Positions 24,675 through 33,388 of a stretch of DNA of 64,000 nt are shown piece by piece. Both the position numbers and the translations under genes were made by a program. Each line of letters starts with the position of its first letter. Position 1 is the first letter of the stretch. The notes below the pieces were generated by a model. That model was not told the origin of the DNA and ran no database searches. It saw nothing but the letters and a program-made list of their open reading frames with translations. Origin of the DNA: Cacconaster sp033811195 (GTDB taxonomy: Bacteria > Bacteroidota > Bacteroidia > Bacteroidales > UBA932). The stretch spans positions 39,056 to 103,055 of the forward strand of contig JAPXOZ010000006.1 in NCBI GenBank assembly GCA_033811195.1. Reading direction: 5' to 3'.

Positions 24675-25631
24675 ATGCCCTTTGTAGATGAGATACTCAA
24701 ATACCGCAGCGTATCTATTGTCGGGCTTGAGAAGAATACAGGTAAGACTGAGTCTCTCAACTATATTATCAATAGACTGCCAATCGACTATTTTTCGGTG
24801 GCGGTGACATCAATCGGACTTGACGGGGAGTCACTGGATCAGGTGACTTCCACTGCCAAACCCGAAATTACGATGAAAGAAGGAATGTTTTTCGGGACAA
24901 GCGAAAAACACTACCGTGAAAGAAAAATTCTTTCCGAGTTGTATGATGTGAGCGATGTGACCACAGCTTTGGGGCGTGTAGTAACAGCAAAAGCACTCCA
25001 GGAGGGGAAAGTCCTTCTTTCCGGTCCATCTTCCGGAAGTGCGCTTAAAAGATGGATGAGTTCATTGAATAATTTCGGTGTAGACCTGATACTAGTGGAT
25101 GGAGCCCTTTCAAGACTCAGCACGGCATCACCTGCGATAAGCGAGGCGATGGTGCTCTCGACAGGAGCGGCACTTTCAGCCAATATCAAGGATTTGGTGG
25201 CTAGGACATCATTTGTTGTTGACCTAATCAATCTTCCCTTATTTGTAGGGAAAGAGACGGAAACGGAGGTATCTTCATTTTCCGACCTTGGTACAGATGC
25301 TATCAGAAATCACTCTGTAATAGGAGTGGAGGGTGCGTTGACGAACAGATTGCTTCAAGCGGTCAAAAAGGAACTCCTTAAAGGCGAAAAAGAGCTGGTG
25401 GTCAATGACTTCACTCGAATTTTCGTTACTTCTGACCAGTACAGATCTTTTATCAGGAGAGGAGGAAGAATATCGGTGCGGATGAAGAGCAAACTAATAG
25501 CTGTTTGCGTCAATCCGGTAGCGCCCAATGGTATCGTGCTTGACTCCGACCTTCTCTGCAGTACACTCTCCTCAGCTATAGGTCTGCCCGTATATGATAT
25601 TGTGAAGGATAGAGAAAAATATGACATTTAA
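24675..25631 (+). CDS. kamB: KamB-type protein, proposed lysine 5,6-aminomutase reactivase subunit
   Basis: 318 residues from ATG 24675 (4 bases after the kamA stop); an ATG at 24594 inside kamA gives an implausible N-terminus. A P-loop-like stretch, SIVGLEKNTGKTESLNYII (~16-34), lies near the N-terminus. Further on are ILVDGALSRLSTASPAISEAMVLSTGAALS and a C-terminal part lacking known catalytic motifs. This gene and the MutS-like kamC occupy the position between kamA and kamD seen in other lysine-fermenting bacteria, where they are considered to reactivate the B12-dependent aminomutase after suicide inactivation. That role is taken from family knowledge, not visible directly. Its end overlaps kamC by 11 bases, implying coupled translation. 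Confidence 0.82.
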   Translation: MPFVDEILKYRSVSIVGLEKNTGKTESLNYIINRLPIDYFSVAVTSIGLDGESLDQVTSTAKPEITMKEGMFFGTSEKHYRERKILSELYDVSDVTTALGRVVTAKALQEGKVLLSGPSSGSALKRWMSSLNNFGVDLILVDGALSRLSTASPAISEAMVLSTGAALSANIKDLVARTSFVVDLINLPLFVGKETETEVSSFSDLGTDAIRNHSVIGVEGALTNRLLQAVKKELLKGEKELVVNDFTRIFVTSDQYRSFIRRGGRISVRMKSKLIAVCVNPVAPNGIVLDSDLLCSTLSSAIGLPVYDIVKDREKYDI

Positions 25632-26973
25632 AGAGATAATAGACTCCCCATGTGGTATCCGATACTGCTTTGACTTGCTTGAGTTGCAGTCCGGTTATGC
25701 GCGTAAATATCTCCTCGACAGCAAGATGATGACCACTGCAGAAGAGATACTGGCAGCATATGCCTCTTTGGATCAATTCACTTTACTACTCGACAGAGAA
25801 CCTTCCCTGATTCAAAATCTTCAATTCAAACTCCAGGGATTGCGTAACATCTCCAATACCCTCATTTCACTGGAAGAAGGATCTGCACTTGATGATATTG
25901 AATTTTTCGAAATAAAGCACCTCGCTCTGTTGGGAGATGAGGTGCAACAATTATTCTCCAAGGCGGAAATTTCCGACGTGTGGCATACTCGCGACCTTGA
26001 CAATATAATACGTATTTTGGATCCTGACGGCCTTAAAATAGGCACTTTCTATGTGTATGACTCTTATTCCATGGAGGTCCGTAAGCTCAGGAGAGAGCTT
26101 GAGAGTGATCCGGACAATGAGGATTTGAAAGAGAGGCTTATCAATGAAGAAGAGAGGATAAAAAGGGTTTTATGCAACCTATTGCGACCCTATGCTACAG
26201 AATTAACAAACTTATTACATGCCCTGGCGGAGTTGGATATTGTTATTTCCAAGGCAATTCAGCGCAAAAAAGAGTCATTTACAATTCCGATGGTTGGAAA
26301 GACTACCTCTTTTGAGGGTCTGTTTCATCCGGAGGTCAAATCAATACTCGCGCAAAAGGGAAAAGTGTTCCAAAAACTCTCATTCCGCTATAAACCGGCA
26401 GAGCCCGGTATAATCATAGGGGCCAATATGGGAGGTAAGACGGTAGCCCTCAAAAGTTTCTGTCTCTGCCAGTATCTCTTTCAGTTTGGATTTGCAGTTC
26501 CAGCACTAAAGGCGGAGATGTTACCGGTGGAGAACATAGTCTTCTGTTTTGGTGATGATCAGGACCAGCAGAAAGGTCTATCCTCCTTCGCTGCTGAGAT
26601 CTTGCGTATCGACCGAATGATTGCAATGGTTGAGAGCGGTGCGACGACGCTTGCGCTCGTTGATGAGCCGGCTCGCACCACCAATCCTACTGAAGGTAGC
26701 GCACTAGTCTCATCCCTGCTAAGAATACTAAGTGATTGCCCCAATCTCTCTTTAATACTTACAACTCACTACAATGTAGATAGTAATGCAAGGTGCTGGA
26801 GAGTGAAGGGTCTGGTAGAGGATGAAGAGGGCTATGACAGGCTTAAAATGGATTATTCTCTAACAGAGTCAGCTGACAACGAAGTACCCCACGAGGCTCT
26901 CAATATAGCCCGTAAACTGGGAGTCAGCCCAAGATGGCTCGAAGAAGCAACAATAATATTAGAGACTCAATAA
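25621..26973 (+). CDS. kamC: KamC-type MutS-like ATPase, proposed aminomutase reactivase
   Basis: 450 residues. The C-terminal half is a MutS-family ATPase: Walker A GANMGGKT (267-274), the Walker B/D-loop stretch TLALVDEPARTTNPTEG, and LILTTHYN. The N-terminal half is helical and lacks the mismatch-recognition and connector domains of real MutS. It is therefore not a mismatch repair protein but the KamC group tied to lysine 5,6-aminomutase. The pairing with KamB (11-base gene overlap) suggests a complex. The gene ends ETQ-stop, and the heptamer array starts immediately after the stop. A 131-bp gap separates it from kamD. Confidence 0.85.
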   Translation: MTFKEIIDSPCGIRYCFDLLELQSGYARKYLLDSKMMTTAEEILAAYASLDQFTLLLDREPSLIQNLQFKLQGLRNISNTLISLEEGSALDDIEFFEIKHLALLGDEVQQLFSKAEISDVWHTRDLDNIIRILDPDGLKIGTFYVYDSYSMEVRKLRRELESDPDNEDLKERLINEEERIKRVLCNLLRPYATELTNLLHALAELDIVISKAIQRKKESFTIPMVGKTTSFEGLFHPEVKSILAQKGKVFQKLSFRYKPAEPGIIIGANMGGKTVALKSFCLCQYLFQFGFAVPALKAEMLPVENIVFCFGDDQDQQKGLSSFAAEILRIDRMIAMVESGATTLALVDEPARTTNPTEGSALVSSLLRILSDCPNLSLILTTHYNVDSNARCWRVKGLVEDEEGYDRLKMDYSLTESADNEVPHEALNIARKLGVSPRWLEEATIILETQ

Positions 26974-27103
26974 ACTACCCACTACACACTACACACTACA
27001 CACTACTAACTACACACTATTTTATTACTACATACTACCCACTACATACTACACACTATTTAATTACTACATACTACCCACTACATACTACACACTATTT
27101 AAT
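26974..27103 (+). repeat. Heptamer array C inside the lysine operon, with a 39-bp in-frame repeat
   Basis: The entire 131-bp kamC-kamD gap is composed of ACTACAC/ACTACCC/ACTACAT units with a 7-base step. Within it a 39-bp unit (ATTACTACATACTACCCAC...) recurs at 27024 and 27063, with a third start at 27102. Because 39 is a multiple of three and the units lack stops in one frame, that frame is open through to kamD and would encode repeats containing YYPLHTTHYL. I take kamD to start after the array. Confidence 0.9.
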
Positions 27104-27104
27104 T

Positions 27105-28658
27105 ATGCAAAGCAAATTAGGATTGGATTTCATAAAAGTCGACTATGCACGCTCACTGGCGAAGAATATTGCGGATGACGTGCAGACTTTTGTAGAGTCT
27201 TACACCACGGTAGCCGTGGAAAGGACTCTATGCCGACTTCTGGGCATTGACGATGTTGACGAGAATCAGGTGCCGCTCCCGAATGTTGTTGTCGATGAAC
27301 TCAAGGGCAAAGGTGTGCTGAATCATGGTGTGCTTTTCTATATAGGCAACGCAATGGTTCAGACCGGACTCTCGCCTCAACAGATTGCAGAAGGTGTTTC
27401 TTCCGGTACTATTGACCTTGTAAGAATAGAAGTAGTTGATAAAAAGAAGATCGATGAAATCCTTCAGCCGATAATAAATAGTTCAATTGACCGTATCCGC
27501 GCTAGACGTGAGCGCCGGAATCACTATTTGAATACAATAGGCGAGGGGCCTAAACCATATATCTATGTAATCGTTGCTACCGGTAATATATACGAAGATG
27601 TAGTTCAGGCTGAGGCAGCAGCACGGCAAGGAGCAGATATTATCGCTGTGATCCGCACTACCGGACAGTCACTCCTGGACTATGTGCCCTACGGAGCTAC
27701 TACTGAAGGTTTCGGAGGCACTTATGCTACACAGGAGAACTTCCGTATAATGCGTGAGGCCCTTGATAAGGTGGGAGAGGAGCTGGGACGCTATATCCGT
27801 CTTTGTAACTACTGTTCCGGACTCTGTATGCCGGAAATTGCCATTATGGGTGCTTTTGAAGGCCTTGATGTGATGCTTAATGATGCTCTTTATGGAATTC
27901 TCTTCAGGGATATCAATATGCAGAGGACTTTTGTGGATCAGTTTTTCTCACGTGTTATCAATGGATTTGCAGGTGTTATCATAAATACCGGTGAGGACAA
28001 CTATCTTACCACTTCCGATGCAGTGGAGGCTGCCCACACTGTACTTGTATCAGATTTGATAAATGAGCAACTCGCCCTGCTTGCAGGACTTCCTGAGGAG
28101 CAAATGGGTCTGGGACACGCATTCGAGATGGATCCCGAACTCGAAAACGGATTTCTCTATGAACTGGCACAGGCGCAAATGACCCGTGAAATTTTTCCAA
28201 AGGCCCCTCTGAAATATATGCCTCCCACCAAATTTATGACCGGAAACATCTTCAAGGGACACATTCAGGATGCCCTCTTCAATATGATCGGCATCTGGAC
28301 TAATCAGGGTATTCAACTTCTGGGTATGCCGACCGAAGCAGTTCATACACCATTTATGAGTGACCGTTATCTCGCTATCGAGAATGCCACATATATCTTC
28401 AATAATATGAAAAATATTGGTGATGAAGTTGAATTTAAAGAGGGAGGTATTATCCGCAATAGGGCCGCTAAAGTGCTCGATAATGCAGTAATGCTTTTGG
28501 AAAAAATTGTGGCAGAAGGTCTTTTCAATGCTCTCGAAAAGGGTATTTTCGGTGATGTGAAGCGTCCTAAGAACGGCGGTAAAGGCCTTGATGGAGTATT
28601 CCATAAGGGCGAGCATTATATGAATCCATTTGTAAAATTAATGAAAGGAGTAAAATAA
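27105..28658 (+). CDS. kamD: Lysine 5,6-aminomutase alpha subunit
   Basis: 517 residues from ATG 27105, the start that yields the normal length and N-terminus (MQSKLGLDFIKVDYARSLAKNIA). An in-frame ATG at 26934 inside kamC would only add translated repeat. Characteristic stretches are YIYVIVATGNIYEDVVQAEAAARQGADIIAVIRTTGQSLLDYVPYGATTEGFGG and LCNYCSGLCMPEIAIMGAFEGLDVMLNDALYGI. With KamE it forms the adenosylcobalamin- and PLP-dependent enzyme that turns beta-lysine into 3,5-diaminohexanoate. Adjacent to kamE (1-base gap). The upstream repeat array means the space to its start may vary. Confidence 0.94.
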   Translation: MQSKLGLDFIKVDYARSLAKNIADDVQTFVESYTTVAVERTLCRLLGIDDVDENQVPLPNVVVDELKGKGVLNHGVLFYIGNAMVQTGLSPQQIAEGVSSGTIDLVRIEVVDKKKIDEILQPIINSSIDRIRARRERRNHYLNTIGEGPKPYIYVIVATGNIYEDVVQAEAAARQGADIIAVIRTTGQSLLDYVPYGATTEGFGGTYATQENFRIMREALDKVGEELGRYIRLCNYCSGLCMPEIAIMGAFEGLDVMLNDALYGILFRDINMQRTFVDQFFSRVINGFAGVIINTGEDNYLTTSDAVEAAHTVLVSDLINEQLALLAGLPEEQMGLGHAFEMDPELENGFLYELAQAQMTREIFPKAPLKYMPPTKFMTGNIFKGHIQDALFNMIGIWTNQGIQLLGMPTEAVHTPFMSDRYLAIENATYIFNNMKNIGDEVEFKEGGIIRNRAAKVLDNAVMLLEKIVAEGLFNALEKGIFGDVKRPKNGGKGLDGVFHKGEHYMNPFVKLMKGVK

Positions 28659-28659
28659 T

Positions 28660-29451
28660 ATGAGCTGCGGATTATATTCAACCTCAGAAAAAGAATTTGA
28701 CAAGACACTTGACTTGACAAAAGTTAAGCCTTATGGTGATACAATGAACGATGGCAAAGTACAGCTTAGCTTCACTCTTCCAGTCCCTGCCGGTGCAGAA
28801 GCTACCGAGGCGGCAAAGCAGTTACTGAAAAGTATGGGTTTTGAAAACCCTCTTGTAGTCTATTTCCGCGAGCTCACTCCGGGATACACCTTCTTCAACT
28901 GCTATGGCAGCACAGTGCATACAGTTGATTTCACATCGATTTATGTTCCGAAAGTGGAGTCAACCGTTATGGATATGAATCAGACTGATGACTACATTCG
29001 TGAGAATATCGGTCGTAAATTAGTTGTTGTAGGAGCTTCTACTGGCACAGACGCTCATACTGTGGGTATTGATGCAATAATGAACATGAAGGGCTATGCC
29101 GGACACTTCGGTCTTGAGCGTTATGAGATGTTTGAGGCCTATAATCTTGGCAGTCAGGTTCCCAACGAGGATTTCCTTGCAAAAGCCATTGAACTAAATG
29201 CGGATGCACTGCTCGTCTCTCAGACAGTTACCCAGAAGGATGTTCATATCAAGAATATGACGGAACTTGTTGAGCTTATGGAGGCGGAAGGTCTGCGTGA
29301 CAAGATGATACTTGTATGTGGAGGACCCAGAATTTCACACGAACTTGCAAAAGAGTTGGGATATGATGCAGGTTTTGGTATGAATAGTTATGCCGATGAT
29401 GTGGCCTCATTCATTGTACAGGAATATGTAAAGAGAATGTCAGCAAAATAA
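28660..29451 (+). CDS. kamE: Lysine 5,6-aminomutase beta subunit (B12-binding)
   Basis: 263 residues. The cobalamin-binding motif DxHxxG is D131-A-H133-T-V-G136, where H133 is the cobalt ligand. K144 (NMKGYAG) is the lysine that forms the PLP link in the characterised clostridial enzyme, and the numbering agrees exactly. The Rossmann-like B12 domain ends with LVCGGPRISHELAKELGYDAGFG. It partners KamD. No cobalamin riboswitch is seen in the operon leader, so cofactor control, if any, is elsewhere. Lies 1 base after kamD and 30 bases before atoA. Confidence 0.95.
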   Translation: MSCGLYSTSEKEFDKTLDLTKVKPYGDTMNDGKVQLSFTLPVPAGAEATEAAKQLLKSMGFENPLVVYFRELTPGYTFFNCYGSTVHTVDFTSIYVPKVESTVMDMNQTDDYIRENIGRKLVVVGASTGTDAHTVGIDAIMNMKGYAGHFGLERYEMFEAYNLGSQVPNEDFLAKAIELNADALLVSQTVTQKDVHIKNMTELVELMEAEGLRDKMILVCGGPRISHELAKELGYDAGFGMNSYADDVASFIVQEYVKRMSAK

Positions 29452-29481
29452 TCGATTATTAATTATTAAAATAGCTATACT

Positions 29482-30141
29482 ATGATGGATAGAAATCAAA
29501 TGAGAGAAGTTATTGCCAGAAGGGCAGCTCTCGAACTCAAAGATGGTGATGTTGTAAATTTGGGTATCGGTATTCCCACCGCAATCCCCTCTTTTCTTCC
29601 CGAAGGTGTTAATGTGACACTTCAGTCGGAGAATGGTCTTGTAGGTATGGGACCTGCACCAGAAGTAGGTAAAGAGGACAAAGACTATATCAACGCCGGT
29701 GGTGGCTATATCACCTATAATCCCGGTGCTTATGCTTGTTCTTCAGCCGACTCATTCCTTATTATCAGAGGAGGTCACGTAGATGCGACTTTCCTTGGTG
29801 CTATGCAGGTAGACGAGAAAGGTAATCTTGCCAACTGGATGATCCCCGGTAAGAGAACTCCGGGTATGGGTGGCGCTATGGACCTTATTGTTGGAGCTAA
29901 TCATGTGATTGTTACAATGGAGCACACTGCAAGAGGAAATTATAAGATTATGAAAAAATGTACCCTTCCTCTAACTGCGGCAGGTCAGGTCAATATGATC
30001 ATTACCGAAATGGGTGTGATGGAAGTAACTCCCAAAGGACTTCTTCTTACTGAGATCAATCCTCTCTATACAGTTGAACAGGTACAGGAAGCCACTGAAG
30101 CAAAACTTATAATTTCAGAGGATTTGAAACCGATGTGTTAG
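29482..30141 (+). CDS. atoA: Butyrate/acetoacetate CoA-transferase subunit B
   Basis: 219 residues of the CoA-transferase beta subunit. The catalytic glutamate is E50 in the SENG motif (LQSENGLVGMGPAP). NLGIGIPTAIPSFLP and PGMGGAMDLIVGA are also typical. It pairs with AtoD, encoded at the operon start, to pass CoA from butyryl-CoA to acetoacetate. The start could be either of two adjacent ATGs (MMDRNQMRE); the first is used. It lies between kamE and the thiolase gene (43-base gap), with no terminator in between. Confidence 0.92.
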   Translation: MMDRNQMREVIARRAALELKDGDVVNLGIGIPTAIPSFLPEGVNVTLQSENGLVGMGPAPEVGKEDKDYINAGGGYITYNPGAYACSSADSFLIIRGGHVDATFLGAMQVDEKGNLANWMIPGKRTPGMGGAMDLIVGANHVIVTMEHTARGNYKIMKKCTLPLTAAGQVNMIITEMGVMEVTPKGLLLTEINPLYTVEQVQEATEAKLIISEDLKPMC

Positions 30142-30184
30142 ATATTAGTTTTATTGAGATGTTAAATATTAAATATATAAAGAA

Positions 30185-31396
30185 ATGAAAAAAGTATATA
30201 TCGTAGCAGCAAAAAGAACTGCCATAGGTAAGTTTTTAGGTTCAGTAGCAAACTTCACTCCCGGTGATTTGGGTGCAATCGTTATTAAAAGTCTTTTAGA
30301 AGAGACTGGTATCAAACCTGAACAAGTTGATGAGGTAATCGGTGGTAATGTGCTTTCAGGTGGTCAGTTCCAGGGTGTCATCCGTCAGGCATCAATTAAG
30401 GCAGGTATTCCCGCAGAGGTTCCGGCTTACGGCATCAATATGGTGTGTGGCAGCGGTATGAAGGCAGTTATGAATGGTTATAACGATATTCTTGTAGGTG
30501 ATGCCGATTTAGTCATCGCAGGTGGCACAGAGGTTATGTCCAACGCCGGTTTTATACTTGGCGCCAATCTCCGTGCAGGAGCCAAGATGGGCGACCTTCA
30601 GGCTGTTGACCATATGGTTTGTGACGGTCTTACCGACGCTTTCAACAAATATCACATGGGTATTACTGCTGAAAATATAGCTGAAAAATATGGCATTACC
30701 CGCGAAGAGCAGGATGAATTCGGTTTTGCTTCACAGCAGAAAGCCATCAAGGCAGTGGATTCCGGTGTATTTGCAAAGGAAATCGTTCCCGTTGAAATCG
30801 TAAGCAGAAAAGAGACCATTATTTTCAAGGATGACGAGTATCCCAATAGAACTTCTACTCCTGAAAAGATGGCTAAACTCAGACCTGCATTCAAGAAGGA
30901 TGGTACAGTAACAGCCGGAAACGCTTCAGGCATAAACGACGGTGCCTCATTTGTGATGCTTGTTTCTGAGGAAAAGATGAAAGAACTTGGTCTTACTCCT
31001 TTGGTTGAAATCGTTGCAACAGGCCAGGGTGGTGTGGAGCCCTCAGTAATGGGTCTTGGTCCTGTCCCCGCTATCCGCAACGTTCTCAAGAAAGCCGGTA
31101 AGAAACTTCAGGATATGGAGCTTATCGAGCTTAACGAGGCATTTGCAGCTCAATCTCTCGGTGTTATACGTGAACTTATCAAGGAGCATGGTGTTACAAA
31201 AGAGTGGATTGATAAGCGTACCAACATCAACGGCGGTGCCATAGCTCTCGGTCATCCAATTGGTGCATCTGGCAACCGTATTATAGTCACCCTTATTCAC
31301 GAAATGATATCAAGCGGTAAAAAACTTGGTCTTGCATCACTCTGTATCGGTGGCGGTATGGGAACAGCAATTATTTTACGTAATTGTACTAAGTAA
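30185..31396 (+). CDS. Acetyl-CoA acetyltransferase (acetoacetyl-CoA thiolase)
   Basis: 403 residues of the biosynthetic/degradative thiolase family. The nucleophile is Cys88 in MVCGSGMKAVMNGY. The His and second Cys are in GGAIALGHPIGASGNR and LCIGGGMGTA. ELNEAFAAQS is also present. In this pathway it splits acetoacetyl-CoA, produced by the CoA-transferase, into two acetyl-CoA. One of these feeds Kce and the other allows ATP formation through phosphotransacetylase and acetate kinase (not in this window). Start follows a 43-bp spacer after atoA; 17 bases separate it from the acyl-CoA dehydrogenase gene. Confidence 0.95.
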   Translation: MKKVYIVAAKRTAIGKFLGSVANFTPGDLGAIVIKSLLEETGIKPEQVDEVIGGNVLSGGQFQGVIRQASIKAGIPAEVPAYGINMVCGSGMKAVMNGYNDILVGDADLVIAGGTEVMSNAGFILGANLRAGAKMGDLQAVDHMVCDGLTDAFNKYHMGITAENIAEKYGITREEQDEFGFASQQKAIKAVDSGVFAKEIVPVEIVSRKETIIFKDDEYPNRTSTPEKMAKLRPAFKKDGTVTAGNASGINDGASFVMLVSEEKMKELGLTPLVEIVATGQGGVEPSVMGLGPVPAIRNVLKKAGKKLQDMELIELNEAFAAQSLGVIRELIKEHGVTKEWIDKRTNINGGAIALGHPIGASGNRIIVTLIHEMISSGKKLGLASLCIGGGMGTAIILRNCTK

Positions 31397-31413
31397 AAAA
31401 CATAAAACATAAA

Positions 31414-32574
31414 ATGAATTTTAATCTGACAAAGACTCAAGAACTTTTCAGGCAGATGATCCATGAGTTCGCTGAAAAAGAGGTCAAGCCTCTTGCAGCG
31501 GAAATTGACGAGCAGGAGCGTTTCCCTGAGGAGACTGTAAAGAAGATGGCAAAACTTGGCATCTTCGGTATTCCGGTACCCAAAGAATATGGCGGTGCAG
31601 GTGGTGACAATATCATGTATTCAATAGCTGTGGAAGAGTTATCACGCTGCTGCGCCACTACAGGCGTGGTGGTTTCAGCGCACACTTCACTCTGTATGGT
31701 TCCTATTTTGGAATTCGGCACGGAGGAGCAGAAAAGAAAGTATCTACCCAAACTCGCTTCAGGTGAGTGGATTGGTGCATTCGGACTTACAGAGCCAAAT
31801 GCCGGTACTGACTCTTCGGCTCAGCAGACCACAGCTGTTCTCGATGGGGACGAATGGGTGCTCAATGGCAACAAAATATTTATTACAAATGCCGGCCAGG
31901 CAGAGCTTTATTTGATTATTGCAATGACTGACAAATCTCAGGGTAACAGAGGTATTTCTGCATTTCTGGTAGAGGCATCCACTCCCGGATTCTGTGTGGG
32001 CAAACAAGAACTCAAAATGGGTATTAGAGGTAGTTCTACACGAGAACTTATCTTTGATAACTGCCGTATTCCTAAGGAAAATCTTTTAGGACAGGTTGGC
32101 AGGGGCTTCAGGATTGCAATGAAAACCCTTGACGGAGGCCGTATCGGTATTGCTGCACAGGCCCTCGGTATTGCACAAGGTGCTTTGGACGAGACCGTCA
32201 AATATACCAAAGAGAGAAAGCAGTTCGGTCGCGCAATTGCCAAATTCCAGAACACACAGTTCCAAATGGCTGATTTGCAGACAAAGATCGAGGCTGCCCG
32301 TCTGCTAGTTCGCAGTGCTGCCTTCAAGAAGGATGAGTCAATCAAAAATGACAGGATCAACTACTCTGCCGATTCCGCTATGGCAAAGCTCTATGCTTCC
32401 GAAGTAGCCATGGAGGTTACTACAAAGGCAGTTCAATTTCACGGCGGTTATGGTTATACCCGTGAATATCCCGTTGAGAGGATGATGCGTGACGCAAAGA
32501 TTACCGAGATATATGAAGGTACATCCGAGGTTCAGCGTATGGTAATCGCAGGCAATTTGTTTGGTAAAATTTGA
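31414..32574 (+). CDS. bcd: Butyryl-CoA dehydrogenase (acyl-CoA dehydrogenase family)
   Basis: 386 residues of a short-chain acyl-CoA dehydrogenase. The FAD/substrate motifs GAFGLTEPNAGTDSS and IFITNAG, the stretch QFGRAIAKFQNTQFQMADL, and the catalytic base E368 in ITEIYEGTSEVQRMVIA are all intact. It reduces crotonyl-CoA to butyryl-CoA, with electrons arriving from NADH through the electron-transfer flavoprotein encoded by the next two genes, probably as a bifurcating complex with ferredoxin (family knowledge). Its stop is 14 bases before the etfB start. Confidence 0.94.
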   Translation: MNFNLTKTQELFRQMIHEFAEKEVKPLAAEIDEQERFPEETVKKMAKLGIFGIPVPKEYGGAGGDNIMYSIAVEELSRCCATTGVVVSAHTSLCMVPILEFGTEEQKRKYLPKLASGEWIGAFGLTEPNAGTDSSAQQTTAVLDGDEWVLNGNKIFITNAGQAELYLIIAMTDKSQGNRGISAFLVEASTPGFCVGKQELKMGIRGSSTRELIFDNCRIPKENLLGQVGRGFRIAMKTLDGGRIGIAAQALGIAQGALDETVKYTKERKQFGRAIAKFQNTQFQMADLQTKIEAARLLVRSAAFKKDESIKNDRINYSADSAMAKLYASEVAMEVTTKAVQFHGGYGYTREYPVERMMRDAKITEIYEGTSEVQRMVIAGNLFGKI

Positions 32575-32575
32575 T

Positions 32576-32581
32576 AGGAGG
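32576..32581 (+). promoter_or_regulatory. Strong Shine-Dalgarno site deciding the etfB start
   Basis: A perfect AGGAGG lies 7 bases before ATG 32589, just after the bcd stop. Most other genes here have no such sequence, so it both fixes the etfB start and marks etfB as unusually well initiated. Confidence 0.75.
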
Positions 32582-32588
32582 CATAGAT

Positions 32589-33368
32589 ATGAAGATATTG
32601 GTATGTATAAAACAAGTTCCGGATACCACTGAGATTAGGATAGATCCGGTAACAAAAACCCTGATCCGTGAAGGCGTTCCTTCCATCATGAATCCCGACG
32701 ACAAAGGCGGACTCGAATTGGCCCTCCGTTTCAAAGATAAGTTTGGCGCAGAGGTAACGGTTATCACTATGGGTCCTCCTCAGGCTGATCTCATACTCCG
32801 TGAAGCCTTTGCAATGGGTGCAGACAGAGCCATTCTCCTTACAGACCGCAAGTTTGCAGGTGCAGATACACTTGCCACTTCCAACGCCCTTGCCGGTGCG
32901 GCAAGAACTCTCGAATGGGATCTTATAATCACCGGTCGTCAGGCTATTGACGGTGACACCGCTCAGGTGGGCCCTGAAATGGCGGAGCACCTCAATATTC
33001 CTCAGGTTTCTTATGTTGCAGGTCTGGACTATGACGGAAAAACTTTTACCGTAAAGAAACAGACTGAAGAGGGGCATCAAATCTTGGAGTTTGAAGGCAA
33101 AGGTCTTCTCACCGTTCTTGCCCCCGCTTTCAAGTCACGTTATATGAGTGTAGGTGGTATCGTTGATGCCTACGACAAGGAAGTTGAAGTTTGGGGTGCC
33201 GACAAGGTTGACCTTGACGAGTCCAAACTCGGCTTGAAAGGCTCTCCGACTAAGGTTGTCAAATCATTTGCGAAGGAGTTGAAGCAGCCGGGTGTCATAC
33301 ATGAAGTTGATGCCGAACAGGCTGTAGAGCTGATTGTAAGCAAACTTAAGGAGAAACATATCATCTAA
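32589..33368 (+). CDS. etfB: Electron transfer flavoprotein beta subunit
   Basis: 259 residues from ATG 32589, behind a perfect AGGAGG; an earlier start at 32571 would overlap the bcd stop and put that sequence inside the gene. Typical EtfB features are MKILVCIKQVPDTTEIRIDP, MNPDDKGGLELALRFKD, GAEVTVITMGPP and the nucleotide-site loop ITGRQAIDGDTAQVGPEMAEHL. With EtfA it carries electrons to butyryl-CoA dehydrogenase. The gene pair sits in the usual order (bcd-etfB-etfA). Whether it bifurcates electrons to ferredoxin cannot be settled by eye. Confidence 0.95.
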   Translation: MKILVCIKQVPDTTEIRIDPVTKTLIREGVPSIMNPDDKGGLELALRFKDKFGAEVTVITMGPPQADLILREAFAMGADRAILLTDRKFAGADTLATSNALAGAARTLEWDLIITGRQAIDGDTAQVGPEMAEHLNIPQVSYVAGLDYDGKTFTVKKQTEEGHQILEFEGKGLLTVLAPAFKSRYMSVGGIVDAYDKEVEVWGADKVDLDESKLGLKGSPTKVVKSFAKELKQPGVIHEVDAEQAVELIVSKLKEKHII

Positions 33369-33388
33369 CCCGTTAAATTTGACTTAAT

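Noticed and set aside
25621..26973. DNA mismatch repair protein MutS
   Set aside because: Only the ATPase part matches; mismatch-recognition and connector domains are missing and the gene sits within the lysine pathway.
26934..27104. N-terminal extension of KamD through the repeat array
   Set aside because: It would begin inside kamC and consist of translated repeat; ATG 27105 gives the normal KamD length and N-terminus.
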